A stretch of 64,000 bases of DNA from Arsenophonus apicola. Lineage in GTDB: Bacteria; Pseudomonadota; Gammaproteobacteria; Enterobacterales; Enterobacteriaceae. The notes beneath the pieces were generated by a model, which saw only the letters and a list, made by a program, of their open reading frames with translations, had not been told where the DNA came from and ran no database searches. The stretch is taken from NCBI RefSeq assembly GCF_020268605.1, contig NZ_CP084222.1, positions 372,001-436,000 on the forward strand, given 5' to 3'. Of the stretch, positions 47,215 through 56,234 are shown piece after piece. The position numbers were made by a program, and so were the translations under genes. Positions within the stretch are counted from its first letter, which is position 1, and the number at the start of each line of letters is the position of its first letter.

Positions 47215-48594
47215 TTAGCTTGTCTGGAAGGGTTGGCGATGTAAGAATTGTCCCCAACCTGCATTGCCTGTAAATTGTCCTCGACTGAAAACCGGTTTTC
47301 CTCGTGATAGGGTATGGATGATTGCTCCTTGGCAAACCATTTCTTCATAAGGGCTGTAATCTGCGTTATCATGTAACTCTTCGTGACGAATAGTGGTGCG
47401 TTTATCGGCTGCAATGATAACTACATCAGCATCTGAACCGGGGGCAAGGCAGCCTTTGCGTGGCCAGAGGCCGAATAACTGAGCGGGTTTGCTGCTGGTT
47501 AATGCGACAAAGCGTTCTGGGCTAATGCGTCCACTCATTACGCCGGCAGAAAAGAGTAATAACAGCCGATTTTCTACCCCAGGCAGCCCATTTGGGCAGC
47601 GGCTAAAGTCGCCTTTAGCGAGCTCAAGTCGTTGCCGATAAGGAAAACTACAGTGATCGGTTGCCACCACATCAATGGTGCCATCGCTAATACCACACCA
47701 TAATGCATCTTGTTCACGAACATTGCGTAGCGGTGGCGTGAGAATAAATTTCATCGCATCTTCACGCAGATATTGGCGTTCATCTAGCAGCAGATATTGA
47801 GGGCAGGTTTCTATCCATACTGCCTGCTGGTGGGCTTTGGCTAGACGTAAGTAGTCGAGTCCGAGACCATTAGACAGATGCACAATATACAAGGGGGCAT
47901 TGTCAGCCAGTCGTGCTAGATTGATCATGCGGGCGATAGCCTCCGCTTCGCATTCAGATGGCCGACTTAGGGCGTGATAACGCGCGTCAGTCTGACCGGC
48001 AGCAAGAAATTGGTTGCGTAAATAGTGAATAATGGCATCATTTTCTGGATGAACGGTGGTTAATGCGCCAGCCGTTTTCAATTGTTTTAATGCTTGTAAT
48101 GTATCGCTATCATTTAACTTATATTGATAAGTCAGATAAAGTTTAAAACTACTAATTCCATCCGCAACCATAGTAGGAATTTCATCGATAATCGCTTGAT
48201 CAATATGTTGAATAACACCATGAAAGCTATAATCAATAACCGCTTGTTCAGCCGCATATTGATGGTAGGTTGCCAGTTGATGATGTAAGCTACACCCTTT
48301 GGGGCCAAAACCCATATGATCGATGATGGTGGTGGTGCCACCGCAGGCCGCTGCACGGGTGCCGGTAAAAAAATCGTCACAACTACGTGCGAGCCCGGTA
48401 TCAATATTGAAATGAGTATGGACATCAACGCCACCAGGCATCACATAACACGCTTTGGCTTGAATAACCTGGCAAGGTTCTGATGGGATAATATTGGGGC
48501 TAATTTGCTTGATAAGACCGTTTTCGATTAAAACATCACTGTGCTGTTGGCCATCAGCATTGACCACAATACCATCTTTGATCAGTAGATTCAT
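47215..48594 (-). CDS. hyuA: D-hydantoinase/dihydropyrimidinase-like HyuA (YgeZ)
   Basis: The 459-residue protein (E. coli HyuA is 461) is a cyclic amidohydrolase. Metal ligands VDVHTHFN lie near residue 57, the SSFKLYLTYQY segment near 150 contains the carbamylated-Lys candidate, and ATDHCSFP is near 310. It would open a cyclic imide or hydantoin intermediate such as an imidazolone from purine breakdown. It lies between ygeY and yqeA. Intact. Confidence 0.9.
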   Translation of the reverse strand: MNLLIKDGIVVNADGQQHSDVLIENGLIKQISPNIIPSEPCQVIQAKACYVMPGGVDVHTHFNIDTGLARSCDDFFTGTRAAACGGTTTIIDHMGFGPKGCSLHHQLATYHQYAAEQAVIDYSFHGVIQHIDQAIIDEIPTMVADGISSFKLYLTYQYKLNDSDTLQALKQLKTAGALTTVHPENDAIIHYLRNQFLAAGQTDARYHALSRPSECEAEAIARMINLARLADNAPLYIVHLSNGLGLDYLRLAKAHQQAVWIETCPQYLLLDERQYLREDAMKFILTPPLRNVREQDALWCGISDGTIDVVATDHCSFPYRQRLELAKGDFSRCPNGLPGVENRLLLLFSAGVMSGRISPERFVALTSSKPAQLFGLWPRKGCLAPGSDADVVIIAADKRTTIRHEELHDNADYSPYEEMVCQGAIIHTLSRGKPVFSRGQFTGNAGWGQFLHRQPFQTS

Positions 48595-48651
48595 GCGTAA
48601 GCTCCCTAATCAGCCCTAATGCAGCATCATTAGGGCTAACGAGTAAAAGGA

Positions 48652-49869
48652 TTATTTTTTCAATTCAGATAGATAGGTTAACGGAATTGAAGCATACATT
48701 GCGGCGCAAGTAACCAGATGTTCTTTCCAGGTTTTTTCGTTGGGGGCATGGGCTTGCTCCTCTTTACCAGGACCAAATCCGATCACTGGAATACCATGAC
48801 GCCCCATAATCGAGACCCCATTGGTTGAGAAAGTCCATTTATCTACCACCGGTTGGCTATGGAATAAGCCTTGCCAGGCTTTACTGAGGGTTTTTACCGT
48901 AATATGATCTTCTTCTACTTTCCAGGTAGGGAAATAGCATTCAGTTGGATAAACTAAACCAGTCCAGGAAGGGCGTTCATAGCGATACATGGAAACCGTG
49001 GCTTTGGCCTCCTTAACCGATGATAAGGCGCGGATCTCTTCTAATGCCCCTTGCCAGGTTTCACCCCAAGTTAATCGTCGATCAATTGAGATAGCACAGC
49101 TATCGGCGACCGCACAGCGGCTCGGCGAGGTATAAAAAATTTCCGACACAGTAAGTGTCCCTTTACCCAAGAACTCATCATTGCCTAACTGTTGGGCCAG
49201 TTGTTGGAGTTCCATCAATATCGGCCCCATTTTGAAGATGGCATTATCGCCACGTTCCGGCGCAGAGCCGTGGCAACTGATGCCTTGCACATCAACGCGA
49301 ATTTCCATACGTCCACGTTGTCCACGATAAATTTGGCAATCTGTTGGTTCAGTGCTAACGACAAACTCGGGTTTTATACCTGATCCCTCGATGATATATT
49401 GCCAGCAGAGACCGTCACAATCCTCCTCTTGCACCGTACCGGTTACTAGCAGCGTGTATTGGTCATCCAGTCCGAGATCTTTGATAATTTTACCGGCATA
49501 AACCATTGCTGCCATACCGCCTTCTTGATCCGATGCGCCACGGCCACCGATAATATTTTCTGTCTCCATACCTTGATAGGGATCGAAAGACCAATTTTTA
49601 ATATTGCCTATCCCGACCGTATCAATATGCGCATCCATCGCAATCAAATGAGGCCCATGACCAATATAACCAAGAATATTGCCCATTGGATCGATATCAA
49701 TTTTATCAAAACCCACTTTTTCCATTTCTTGTTTAATGCGGTGGATAACCTTTTTTTCGTCACAACTTTCACTAGGAATGGCGATTATGTCCCGTAGAAA
49801 ACGGCTCATGTCATCTTTATATTTTTTGGCGCTATCCAGAACTTTATCGAATGGAACTTGCTTAACCAT
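48652..49869 (-). CDS. ygeY: M20-family peptidase-like hydrolase YgeY
   Basis: The 405-residue protein (E. coli YgeY is 403) belongs to the M20/ArgE amidohydrolase family. Metal-binding MDAHIDTVG lies near residue 75, GRGASDQEGGMAAM near 110, and the TVQEEDCDG Glu pair near 145. It also carries the lid dimerisation domain around ISCHGSAPERGD. The family hydrolyses N-acyl or carbamoyl amino acids. Operon partner of ygeX (66 nt upstream). Intact. Confidence 0.9.
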   Translation of the reverse strand: MVKQVPFDKVLDSAKKYKDDMSRFLRDIIAIPSESCDEKKVIHRIKQEMEKVGFDKIDIDPMGNILGYIGHGPHLIAMDAHIDTVGIGNIKNWSFDPYQGMETENIIGGRGASDQEGGMAAMVYAGKIIKDLGLDDQYTLLVTGTVQEEDCDGLCWQYIIEGSGIKPEFVVSTEPTDCQIYRGQRGRMEIRVDVQGISCHGSAPERGDNAIFKMGPILMELQQLAQQLGNDEFLGKGTLTVSEIFYTSPSRCAVADSCAISIDRRLTWGETWQGALEEIRALSSVKEAKATVSMYRYERPSWTGLVYPTECYFPTWKVEEDHITVKTLSKAWQGLFHSQPVVDKWTFSTNGVSIMGRHGIPVIGFGPGKEEQAHAPNEKTWKEHLVTCAAMYASIPLTYLSELKK

Positions 49870-49935
49870 GTTGTTTACTCCCGTTATAAATTCCTATTTT
49901 GCAGCAATCATAAGATGCGTTTTAAGGGTCGCGCC

Positions 49936-51141
49936 TTATGCTGATGTTGGGTGCTTGCCTTGCCAGACAACTTCGCGGTAGTGTTTGACGTCAGTATCCC
50001 CTTCGGTATTGATTAGCAATACAACAGCATCTTTGGTTAGAGCTAATTTTTTTCTTAACGCATCGCGTTGCGGGTGGTAATGCACTGCTGCCAATACCCC
50101 TAAACCGACCGCACCCGATTCACCGGAGATAATGCGCGGATCTTTTTGGTAAGGGTTACCCAGTACACGCATGCCTAGGGCAGCGACGGCATCTTGGCAT
50201 GAGAGAAATTGTCGGGCGCAGTTACGTAGGACCGTCCAGCCGAGCGGATTGGGCTCACCACAGGCTAACCCTGCCATAATCGTAGGCATATCGCCATCAA
50301 CATTGACGATCTCCCCTTTTATACCGGAACGATATAGACAGTTAGCTAACTCAGGTTCAGTGACGACTGAATGCAATTGGTTAGCACCATAGACATCAGC
50401 CAAATAACCAAGTACGCCACCGGCCATGGCACCCACGCCAGCTTGCAGAAAAACATGGCTTGGTCGGCTGATCCCCATTTGGTTCATTTGCTCCACCGCT
50501 TCATCGGCTAAAGTGGTATAGCCTTGCATGATCCAGGTAGGAATTTGGCTGTAACCGGGCCAGGCTGTGTCTTGAATAACTTGCCAACCATGCTTTTTGG
50601 CGGTTTCCATTGTCATGCGGACGGTATCGTCATAATTCATATCGGTGACGATACACTCGGCACCAAGCGCCAAAATATGCTCTACTCTCTCCTGGGCTGA
50701 GCCTTTTGGCATATAAATAACACTGTGCTGACCAAGTTGTTTGGCGGCCCAGGCAACACCACGCCCATGATTACCGTCCGTTGTAGTAGTAAAGGTTATT
50801 TTTTCTGTCAGACTGTGTTTTAACTTTTCAAAAGAGAAATTATCGATATTGATATGGTATTTTTCACACAATAATTGGGCGATAGCAGAGGTACTACCTA
50901 ACATTTTAAACGCATTTAGACCAAAGCGTTGGGATTCATCTTTGACCAATATTTTGCCAACTTGAAACAGATCAGCCAATCCATCTAGCGAGTAGAGTGG
51001 TGTTGGTTGATAGTTGTCTATCTTTTGATGAAAAGTCCGCGCCTTACCTGCTTCTTTACGCGAAAACAAGTCAGATTTTTCACCAGTAAAGAAGCGATTT
51101 TGCGCGATATCTAACTTTAATGAGGAAATTGACATAGCCAA
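49936..51141 (-). CDS. ygeX: 2,3-diaminopropionate ammonia-lyase YgeX
   Basis: The 401-residue protein (E. coli YgeX is 398) is a fold-type II PLP enzyme. The Lys Schiff-base segment RFGLNAFKMLGSTSA lies near residue 80, followed by TTTDGNHGRGVAWAAKQLG, and a GVGAMAGGVLGY phosphate-binding loop near residue 235. It degrades 2,3-diaminopropionate to pyruvate and two ammonia. In this cluster diaminopropionate is thought to arise from the opened purine skeleton. Intact. Confidence 0.93.
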   Translation of the reverse strand: MAMSISSLKLDIAQNRFFTGEKSDLFSRKEAGKARTFHQKIDNYQPTPLYSLDGLADLFQVGKILVKDESQRFGLNAFKMLGSTSAIAQLLCEKYHINIDNFSFEKLKHSLTEKITFTTTTDGNHGRGVAWAAKQLGQHSVIYMPKGSAQERVEHILALGAECIVTDMNYDDTVRMTMETAKKHGWQVIQDTAWPGYSQIPTWIMQGYTTLADEAVEQMNQMGISRPSHVFLQAGVGAMAGGVLGYLADVYGANQLHSVVTEPELANCLYRSGIKGEIVNVDGDMPTIMAGLACGEPNPLGWTVLRNCARQFLSCQDAVAALGMRVLGNPYQKDPRIISGESGAVGLGVLAAVHYHPQRDALRKKLALTKDAVVLLINTEGDTDVKHYREVVWQGKHPTSA

Positions 51142-51204
51142 CCTTATTTGTTCATAAAAATACTTTTATGCTATTAACAGCCAATAGATGGCCGGGCAGC
51201 AGCA

Positions 51205-52395
51205 TTATTTAACGCGTTTGTCAGCGTCTTTTATTAATTGCTCGAGGATCAAATCAGGTTGAGCGAATTTTCGCGCCAGGATCATGGCGGAGATGATATA
51301 GGGTTTCCAGCTAGCTTCTTTATAAGTTGCAATGCGATATTTTTCGAATACACCTTCGGTGACTTCACCTTCACGGCAGGAAACGCCAGAGATATCTGCC
51401 GGTAAGCAGTGCATATAGAGTGCTTTGCCGTTGTGGGTAAGCGCCATCATCTCTTCAGTGCAGTGCCAGTTTTTATAATTTGCATTGTGCGCCAAGCAAT
51501 GTTTTTCTAATGATTTTAAGCCATCATGATCATTGTTACGTAATAATGTGGTGCGTTGCTCCATCACTTTATATGGTGCCCAAGATTTAGGGTAAACAAT
51601 GTCCGCATCTTGGAAAGCTTGTTCCATACTATTAACCTGACGGAAAGTTCCGCCTGATGCTTGGGCATTATTTTACGCGACGGCGACGACGTCTGGGATA
51701 AGTTCATAACCTTCAGGATGGGCTAATGTTACATCCATACCAAAACGCGTCATTAATCCAATAATACCTTGGGGGACGGATAGTGGTTTGCCGTAACTGG
51801 GTGAATAAGCCCAGGTCATGGCAATTTTTTTGCCTTTCAGATTTTCTAGCGAGCCAAAGTGTTCACGTAACCAGGCTAGATCAGCCATTGATTGGGTTGG
51901 ATGGTCGATATCACATTGTAAATTAACTAATGCTGGCCGTTGTGGCAGTACACCTTGTTGATAGCCTTCATCCAATGCGTCACCGACTTCACGCATATAG
52001 GCATTACCTGCACCAAGATACATGTCATCTCGGATCCCAATCGCATCGGCACAAAACGAGATCATATTGGCAGTTTCACGTACTGTTTCACCATGGGCAA
52101 TTTGCGATTTACCTTCGTCTAAATCTTGTTGGGTTAACCCTAACATATTTAATGCGGAAGCGTAGGAGAAACGGGTACGAGTGGAATTGTCGCGAAAGAT
52201 AGAAATACCTAAGCCATTACGAAATACATTAGTTGCAATATTATCTGACCGCAGAGTTTTGAGTACGGCGGCAATATTTAGCACCTGAATTAACTCATCC
52301 TGACTTTGTTCCCAAGTCAACAAAAAATCTTTTTTGTGAAGGTTGGAGTGCAGTGCTTTGATATCCTTGAGCAATTTATTAATTGTTTTCATCAT
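51205..52395 (-). pseudogene. ygeW: Carbamoyltransferase-like YgeW, interrupted by an in-frame TAA
   Basis: Reading through one TAA gives 396 residues, the length of E. coli YgeW. The N-terminal piece ends ELIPDVVAVA; the next codon TAA (51675-51673) replaces the Lys of the E. coli VAKNNA motif. The same frame then reads NNAQASGGTFRQVNSMEQ to the natural C-terminus, so AAA to TAA is the sole lesion (residue 241). The family is aspartate/ornithine carbamoyltransferase-like: carbamoyl phosphate site residues FRDNSTRTRFSY near 70 and HCLPADISG near 325 are intact. Its probable role is phosphorolysis of a ureido intermediate to carbamoyl phosphate. The truncated protein would lack the second substrate domain. 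Confidence 0.92.
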
Positions 52396-53051
52396 AAAAT
52401 CCTAATTTAAAATAGCTAGTCAGATAGCGAATATGCTGAGCAGAACTAAGCCAAGGATCTGCATAAGCTATTGAAGAGATATCAATAAGCATGCCAATTT
52501 TTTTGCGTAAAAAAAGAAAGGATGGTGGGTAGACAATAGCGTGATAATAATCACAGAAAAGGATTATTAAGGTAAGGGAATGAAAGCAAACAATAAATTT
52601 TTGCGTTATTGCTAGTATTTCCAGATTGATATTTCATGTACTGTATAGATGATAACTCTATCATTAAGAAATGATTCTATCCTTAATCAGGATCGGAGGC
52701 TAAAAATGGCATCGTTTGGCAATATAATAAATAAAAAAATTAATTAAAAAATAACAGAGTTATCTTTATTAATATGCTTATTGGAATAATAAAAATACAA
52801 TTAAATTACAATTTATAAATATAAATTTAATTTTTAATTATCGATATTTATTAATTCATAATGATAATTTTGATACAGAATTATCATTTTAATAATGAGC
52901 CTTGATATTTTACGATGGACTGTAATCGGGAAGAATCATTTTTCTATCATTTAGGCTATAGGAAGCGATGTGCGGTTATTTGCACATGCCCTATAGTTCA
53001 TTAGTTACGATATTTGTTGTGTAATAAATTTAGAACATAAGGAAAATGATC
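52396..53051. other. Regulatory gap between divergent ygeW and ygeV
   Basis: About 650 AT-rich bases without a supported gene. It should hold the ygeW operon promoter, the activator-binding sites and the ygeV promoter. Near 52971-52993 there is a GTGC...GCAC inverted repeat of unknown role. Confidence 0.55.
52481..52496 (-). promoter_or_regulatory. Degenerate sigma-54-like element upstream of ygeW
   Basis: The minus strand reads TGGCAT-N5-TTGAT with the correct 12-nt GG-to-GC spacing. The invariant GC of the -12 box is GA. It lies about 90 nt before the ygeW start. It may be a decayed or weak version of the element seen before xdhA and ygfK. Confidence 0.35.
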
Positions 53052-54835
53052 ATGTTGGGTGTAAGTTCTCAATCTGCTTTAATGCGGATCCAACCAACTA
53101 TCCTGCGATTTACGAAAGTTCTTTCCCGTGTATTACAACTTGAAGTTGAAATTGTAGACGGTGCATTAAGACGAGTGGCTGGATCAGGGCCTTATGGAAA
53201 GTATTTAGGGCAGAAGCTGGAACGAAATTCGCGTTTGTTGCGTTACGTCATTCAAACTGGAAAAGAGAAGGTTGTCATTCAATCCCGCTTGGATCCAGTG
53301 TGTCACGATTGTGAAAATAAGGTAAATTGTAAGGAAAAAGCGTTTTTAGGCACACCGATATTTTTCCAGGATGTTTGTGTTGGGGTAATCAGTTTGGTGG
53401 CTTTTACTCATGAACAGCAGGAAAGAATTAAACATAATTTACATGAATTTTCTGAATATGTGCAGCATATTTCGACGATTTTTATTTCAAAATTATTAGA
53501 CGAACAAAATGGTGTAAATCATACCAGCAAAGCATTAATGACCTTAATTGATAATATCGATCAAGGGGTTTTGATATTAAGTAGTCGGAATAAATTAAAA
53601 TTTGCCAATGCTATTGCACTTAATATACTCAATCTAAATTATGAAAAAATGATCGGCAAGACATTTACCATTCGGCCGCTAATTTATCAGGAAAGTTTTA
53701 CCGGTGGTCATATGCAATATGTGATCACTTGCGGAGATATATCAGAAATACTGACCGGACAACTGCATAATATACAGGATTATCAAATATTTTTGATAGC
53801 TTTTCATCAATTACCGCTTTATGCCAATTCTACATTTGAATCTGATGAACCCCAAATTGAGCATCTGGTTGGTGAGTCACCACTCATGCGTAAGTTGAAA
53901 AAATTGATTAGCCGTATTGCGCCTAGCCCTTCTAGTGTAATGATCACCGGTGAAAGTGGTACCGGTAAAGAGGTAGTAGCCAGAGCGATTCATAAATTAA
54001 GTCATCGTGGTAACAAAGCTTTTATTGCCATTAATTGTGCCGCTATCCCAGAACAACTACTGGAAAGTGAGTTATTTGGCTATGTGAAAGGGGCTTTTAC
54101 CGGCGCTTCAACCAATGGGAAGCAAGGATTAATTCAGGCGGCTAACCAGGGAACACTGTTTTTAGATGAAGTCGGTGATATGCCACTGGTTATTCAGGCA
54201 AAATTATTGCGTGCAATTGAGGCGCGTGAAATTCAGCCGATTGGCGCCAGTAAAGCTATTCCGGTAGATATTCGGATTATTTCGGCCACCAATCAAAATC
54301 TGGAAAAATTTGTTCGGGAGGGCAAATTTCGCGAAGATCTCTATTACCGTTTGAATGTTATTCCTTTAGCTTTGCCGCCATTACGAGAGCGGCAGGGAGA
54401 CTTGCTATTACTTATTCACTATTTTCTTAATCTCCATACTAAGCGCTTTGGCTGGTGTATCCAGGGATCTCACAAGAGGTGTTGGAGCGTCTCAAGGCTT
54501 ATCACTGGCCAGGTAATTTACGTGAACTGAGTAATTTGATGGAATATTTGATTAATGTCACTTCTTCCGGCGATGTTATTGATGTGGCATTACTCCCTCC
54601 CAATTTGGTGAGTCATCGTAAAAATGATTTTAAGGTTGAGACAGTGGTTGTTCCTAATATCGAAATAAAGGAACAAGCTATTGATGGTGCGGTTGTGCTT
54701 GAAGATATGGAAAAACAGTTGATCCGTGAAGCCTTAAGCCGTTATGGCAGTAAAAAACAAGCAGCAAAAATGCTTGGCATTGGTATTGCTACTTTATACC
54801 ATAAGATCAAACGCTATGAATTGACCTCTGGCTAG
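53052..54835 (+). pseudogene. ygeV: Sigma-54-dependent activator YgeV, one-base frameshift
   Basis: The ATG at 53052 is chosen over 53046 because AAGGA lies 8 nt upstream. The joined protein is about 595 residues and matches E. coli YgeV: a ligand-sensing N-terminus (about 1-150) with a cysteine cluster near residue 80 (HDCENKVNC), a PAS-like domain to about 250, and an AAA+ domain. The AAA+ domain has Walker A GESGTGKE near residue 300, sigma-54-contacting GAFTGA near 347, and a C-terminal Fis-type HTH. Around 54453-54456 one G is missing: TGG TG TAT CCA instead of TGG GTG TAT CCA, shifting into a stop at 54530. The proper frame (VYPGISQEVLERL) resumes at once. Loss of the Fis domain would abolish DNA binding; a sequencing error is possible. 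Confidence 0.9.
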
Positions 54836-54884
54836 CGAAGAAGGGCGATGGTATGGATTTAAAAATACCATGCCCAGAGATAAC

Positions 54885-55355
54885 TTATTCGCAATATTGA
54901 ATAGCATCAACGATCATTTGGTAACCGGTACAGCGACATAGATTACCGGCTAATCCATGTCGTATTTGCTTAATCGTTAATGGCTTGGTGCGCGGTTTGG
55001 CTAAAAAAGCAGTGGTTGCCATAATTAGGCCAGGCGTACAGAAACCACATTGAACGGCACCGGTATTAGCATAGGCTTGTTGTATTTTTGATGCGATACC
55101 GTTAATTAATTCGCCTTCTACGGTGCGAATGGTTTTACCTTGTGCCCAGATAGCTAAGTAGAGGCAGCTATCGATGGCGATGTCATCGACGAGCACAGTA
55201 CAGGCACCACATTCACCGACCTGGCAGCCTAATTTAACGCTAAGTAAGCCTTCTGCCCGTAACACCTCTGCCAGTGACATTGCTGGTGATAGAGTCAGTT
55301 GACGATGAACGCCATTAATATGACAATCGATCGTGGTTAACGTTTTGGCATTCAT
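54885..55355 (-). CDS. xdhC: Xanthine dehydrogenase iron-sulfur subunit XdhC
   Basis: The start at 55355 overlaps the xdhB stop by ATGA and follows an AGGAGGG site, giving 156 residues. Two [2Fe-2S] clusters are visible: a plant-ferredoxin-type CQVGECGACTVL and a helical-domain type CGFCTPG followed by CRCTGYQ. It carries electrons from the XdhA molybdenum centre to the XdhB flavin. Intact. E. coli XdhC is 159 residues. Confidence 0.95.
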   Translation of the reverse strand: MNAKTLTTIDCHINGVHRQLTLSPAMSLAEVLRAEGLLSVKLGCQVGECGACTVLVDDIAIDSCLYLAIWAQGKTIRTVEGELINGIASKIQQAYANTGAVQCGFCTPGLIMATTAFLAKPRTKPLTIKQIRHGLAGNLCRCTGYQMIVDAIQYCE

Positions 55356-56230
55356 ATAATTTTCCCTCCTGCGCGCATGACAGCTACATTTATGACTCGC
55401 TCGGTTAAAGTGTGGATCAGATGTAAGCGAAATTCTTTTTCCGCCCGCCATGATGTTCTTGGCGAAACATCGTGGCTCACCGCTTTACCAATCTTAACCA
55501 GCGTTTGCCGGGTGAGTGGTTGGCCGCGAGCAGCTTCTTCCGCATGCTTACAGCGTATCGGCGTTGGTGCAGCGACAGCAAAAGCTAGTTTGAGTTGTTG
55601 AAATTTCCCCTGTTTAATGTCACAAAGGGCAGAACAACCAATGGTGGCGATATCCATCGCATCGCGCATAGCATATTTGAAGCTGGCGGCACCTTTGTCG
55701 CGATAATTTTCAGCTTTAAAATGAAAAGCGGTTAAAATCTCATTGGTAGCTAATGCGACTTTTCCAGGCCCAGTATGAAAGCCATTAATTGAGGTATAAC
55801 GGCTCCCTTCTGGTGAAGCAATTTCCAGTGTTGCATCGTAGATAAGGGATGGACAAGCGGAATCGGCGCTGGGTGCGCCATTACAAATATTACCAAGGAA
55901 GGTAGCGACATTGCGTATTTGCGGGCCAGCGATCATGCTAGCGGCTTCAACCAGCGCTGGAAGATGTTGCTGAGCAATTGGATGATTGATTAATTCATTG
56001 AAAGTCGTACCCGATGCAATACGAATATTACCCGCCTGATCACACTGTATACCGCGTAATTCTGGCAAATCATGAATATCAATAATATGCTCAAAGTGTG
56101 AATTAAGGTGATGTAATTGGATCAAAACATCTTTTCCACCGGCCAATAATCGAGCGGTAGGTTTTTTTTCTAACAAAGCTACCGCGTGAGAGATATTGTC
56201 AGCACGGTGATAATTTTTAATGTCATACAT
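55352..56230 (-). CDS. xdhB: Xanthine dehydrogenase FAD-binding subunit XdhB
   Basis: The 292-residue protein (E. coli XdhB is 292) has the FAD-binding pattern ARLLAGGKDVLIQLH, then RNVATFLGNICNGAPSADS, and the CO-dehydrogenase flavoprotein C-terminal domain. It passes electrons on to NAD+ in the family. It lies 4 nt after the xdhA stop. Intact. Confidence 0.94.
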   Translation of the reverse strand: MYDIKNYHRADNISHAVALLEKKPTARLLAGGKDVLIQLHHLNSHFEHIIDIHDLPELRGIQCDQAGNIRIASGTTFNELINHPIAQQHLPALVEAASMIAGPQIRNVATFLGNICNGAPSADSACPSLIYDATLEIASPEGSRYTSINGFHTGPGKVALATNEILTAFHFKAENYRDKGAASFKYAMRDAMDIATIGCSALCDIKQGKFQQLKLAFAVAAPTPIRCKHAEEAARGQPLTRQTLVKIGKAVSHDVSPRTSWRAEKEFRLHLIHTLTERVINVAVMRAGGKII

Positions 56231-56234
56231 AAAT

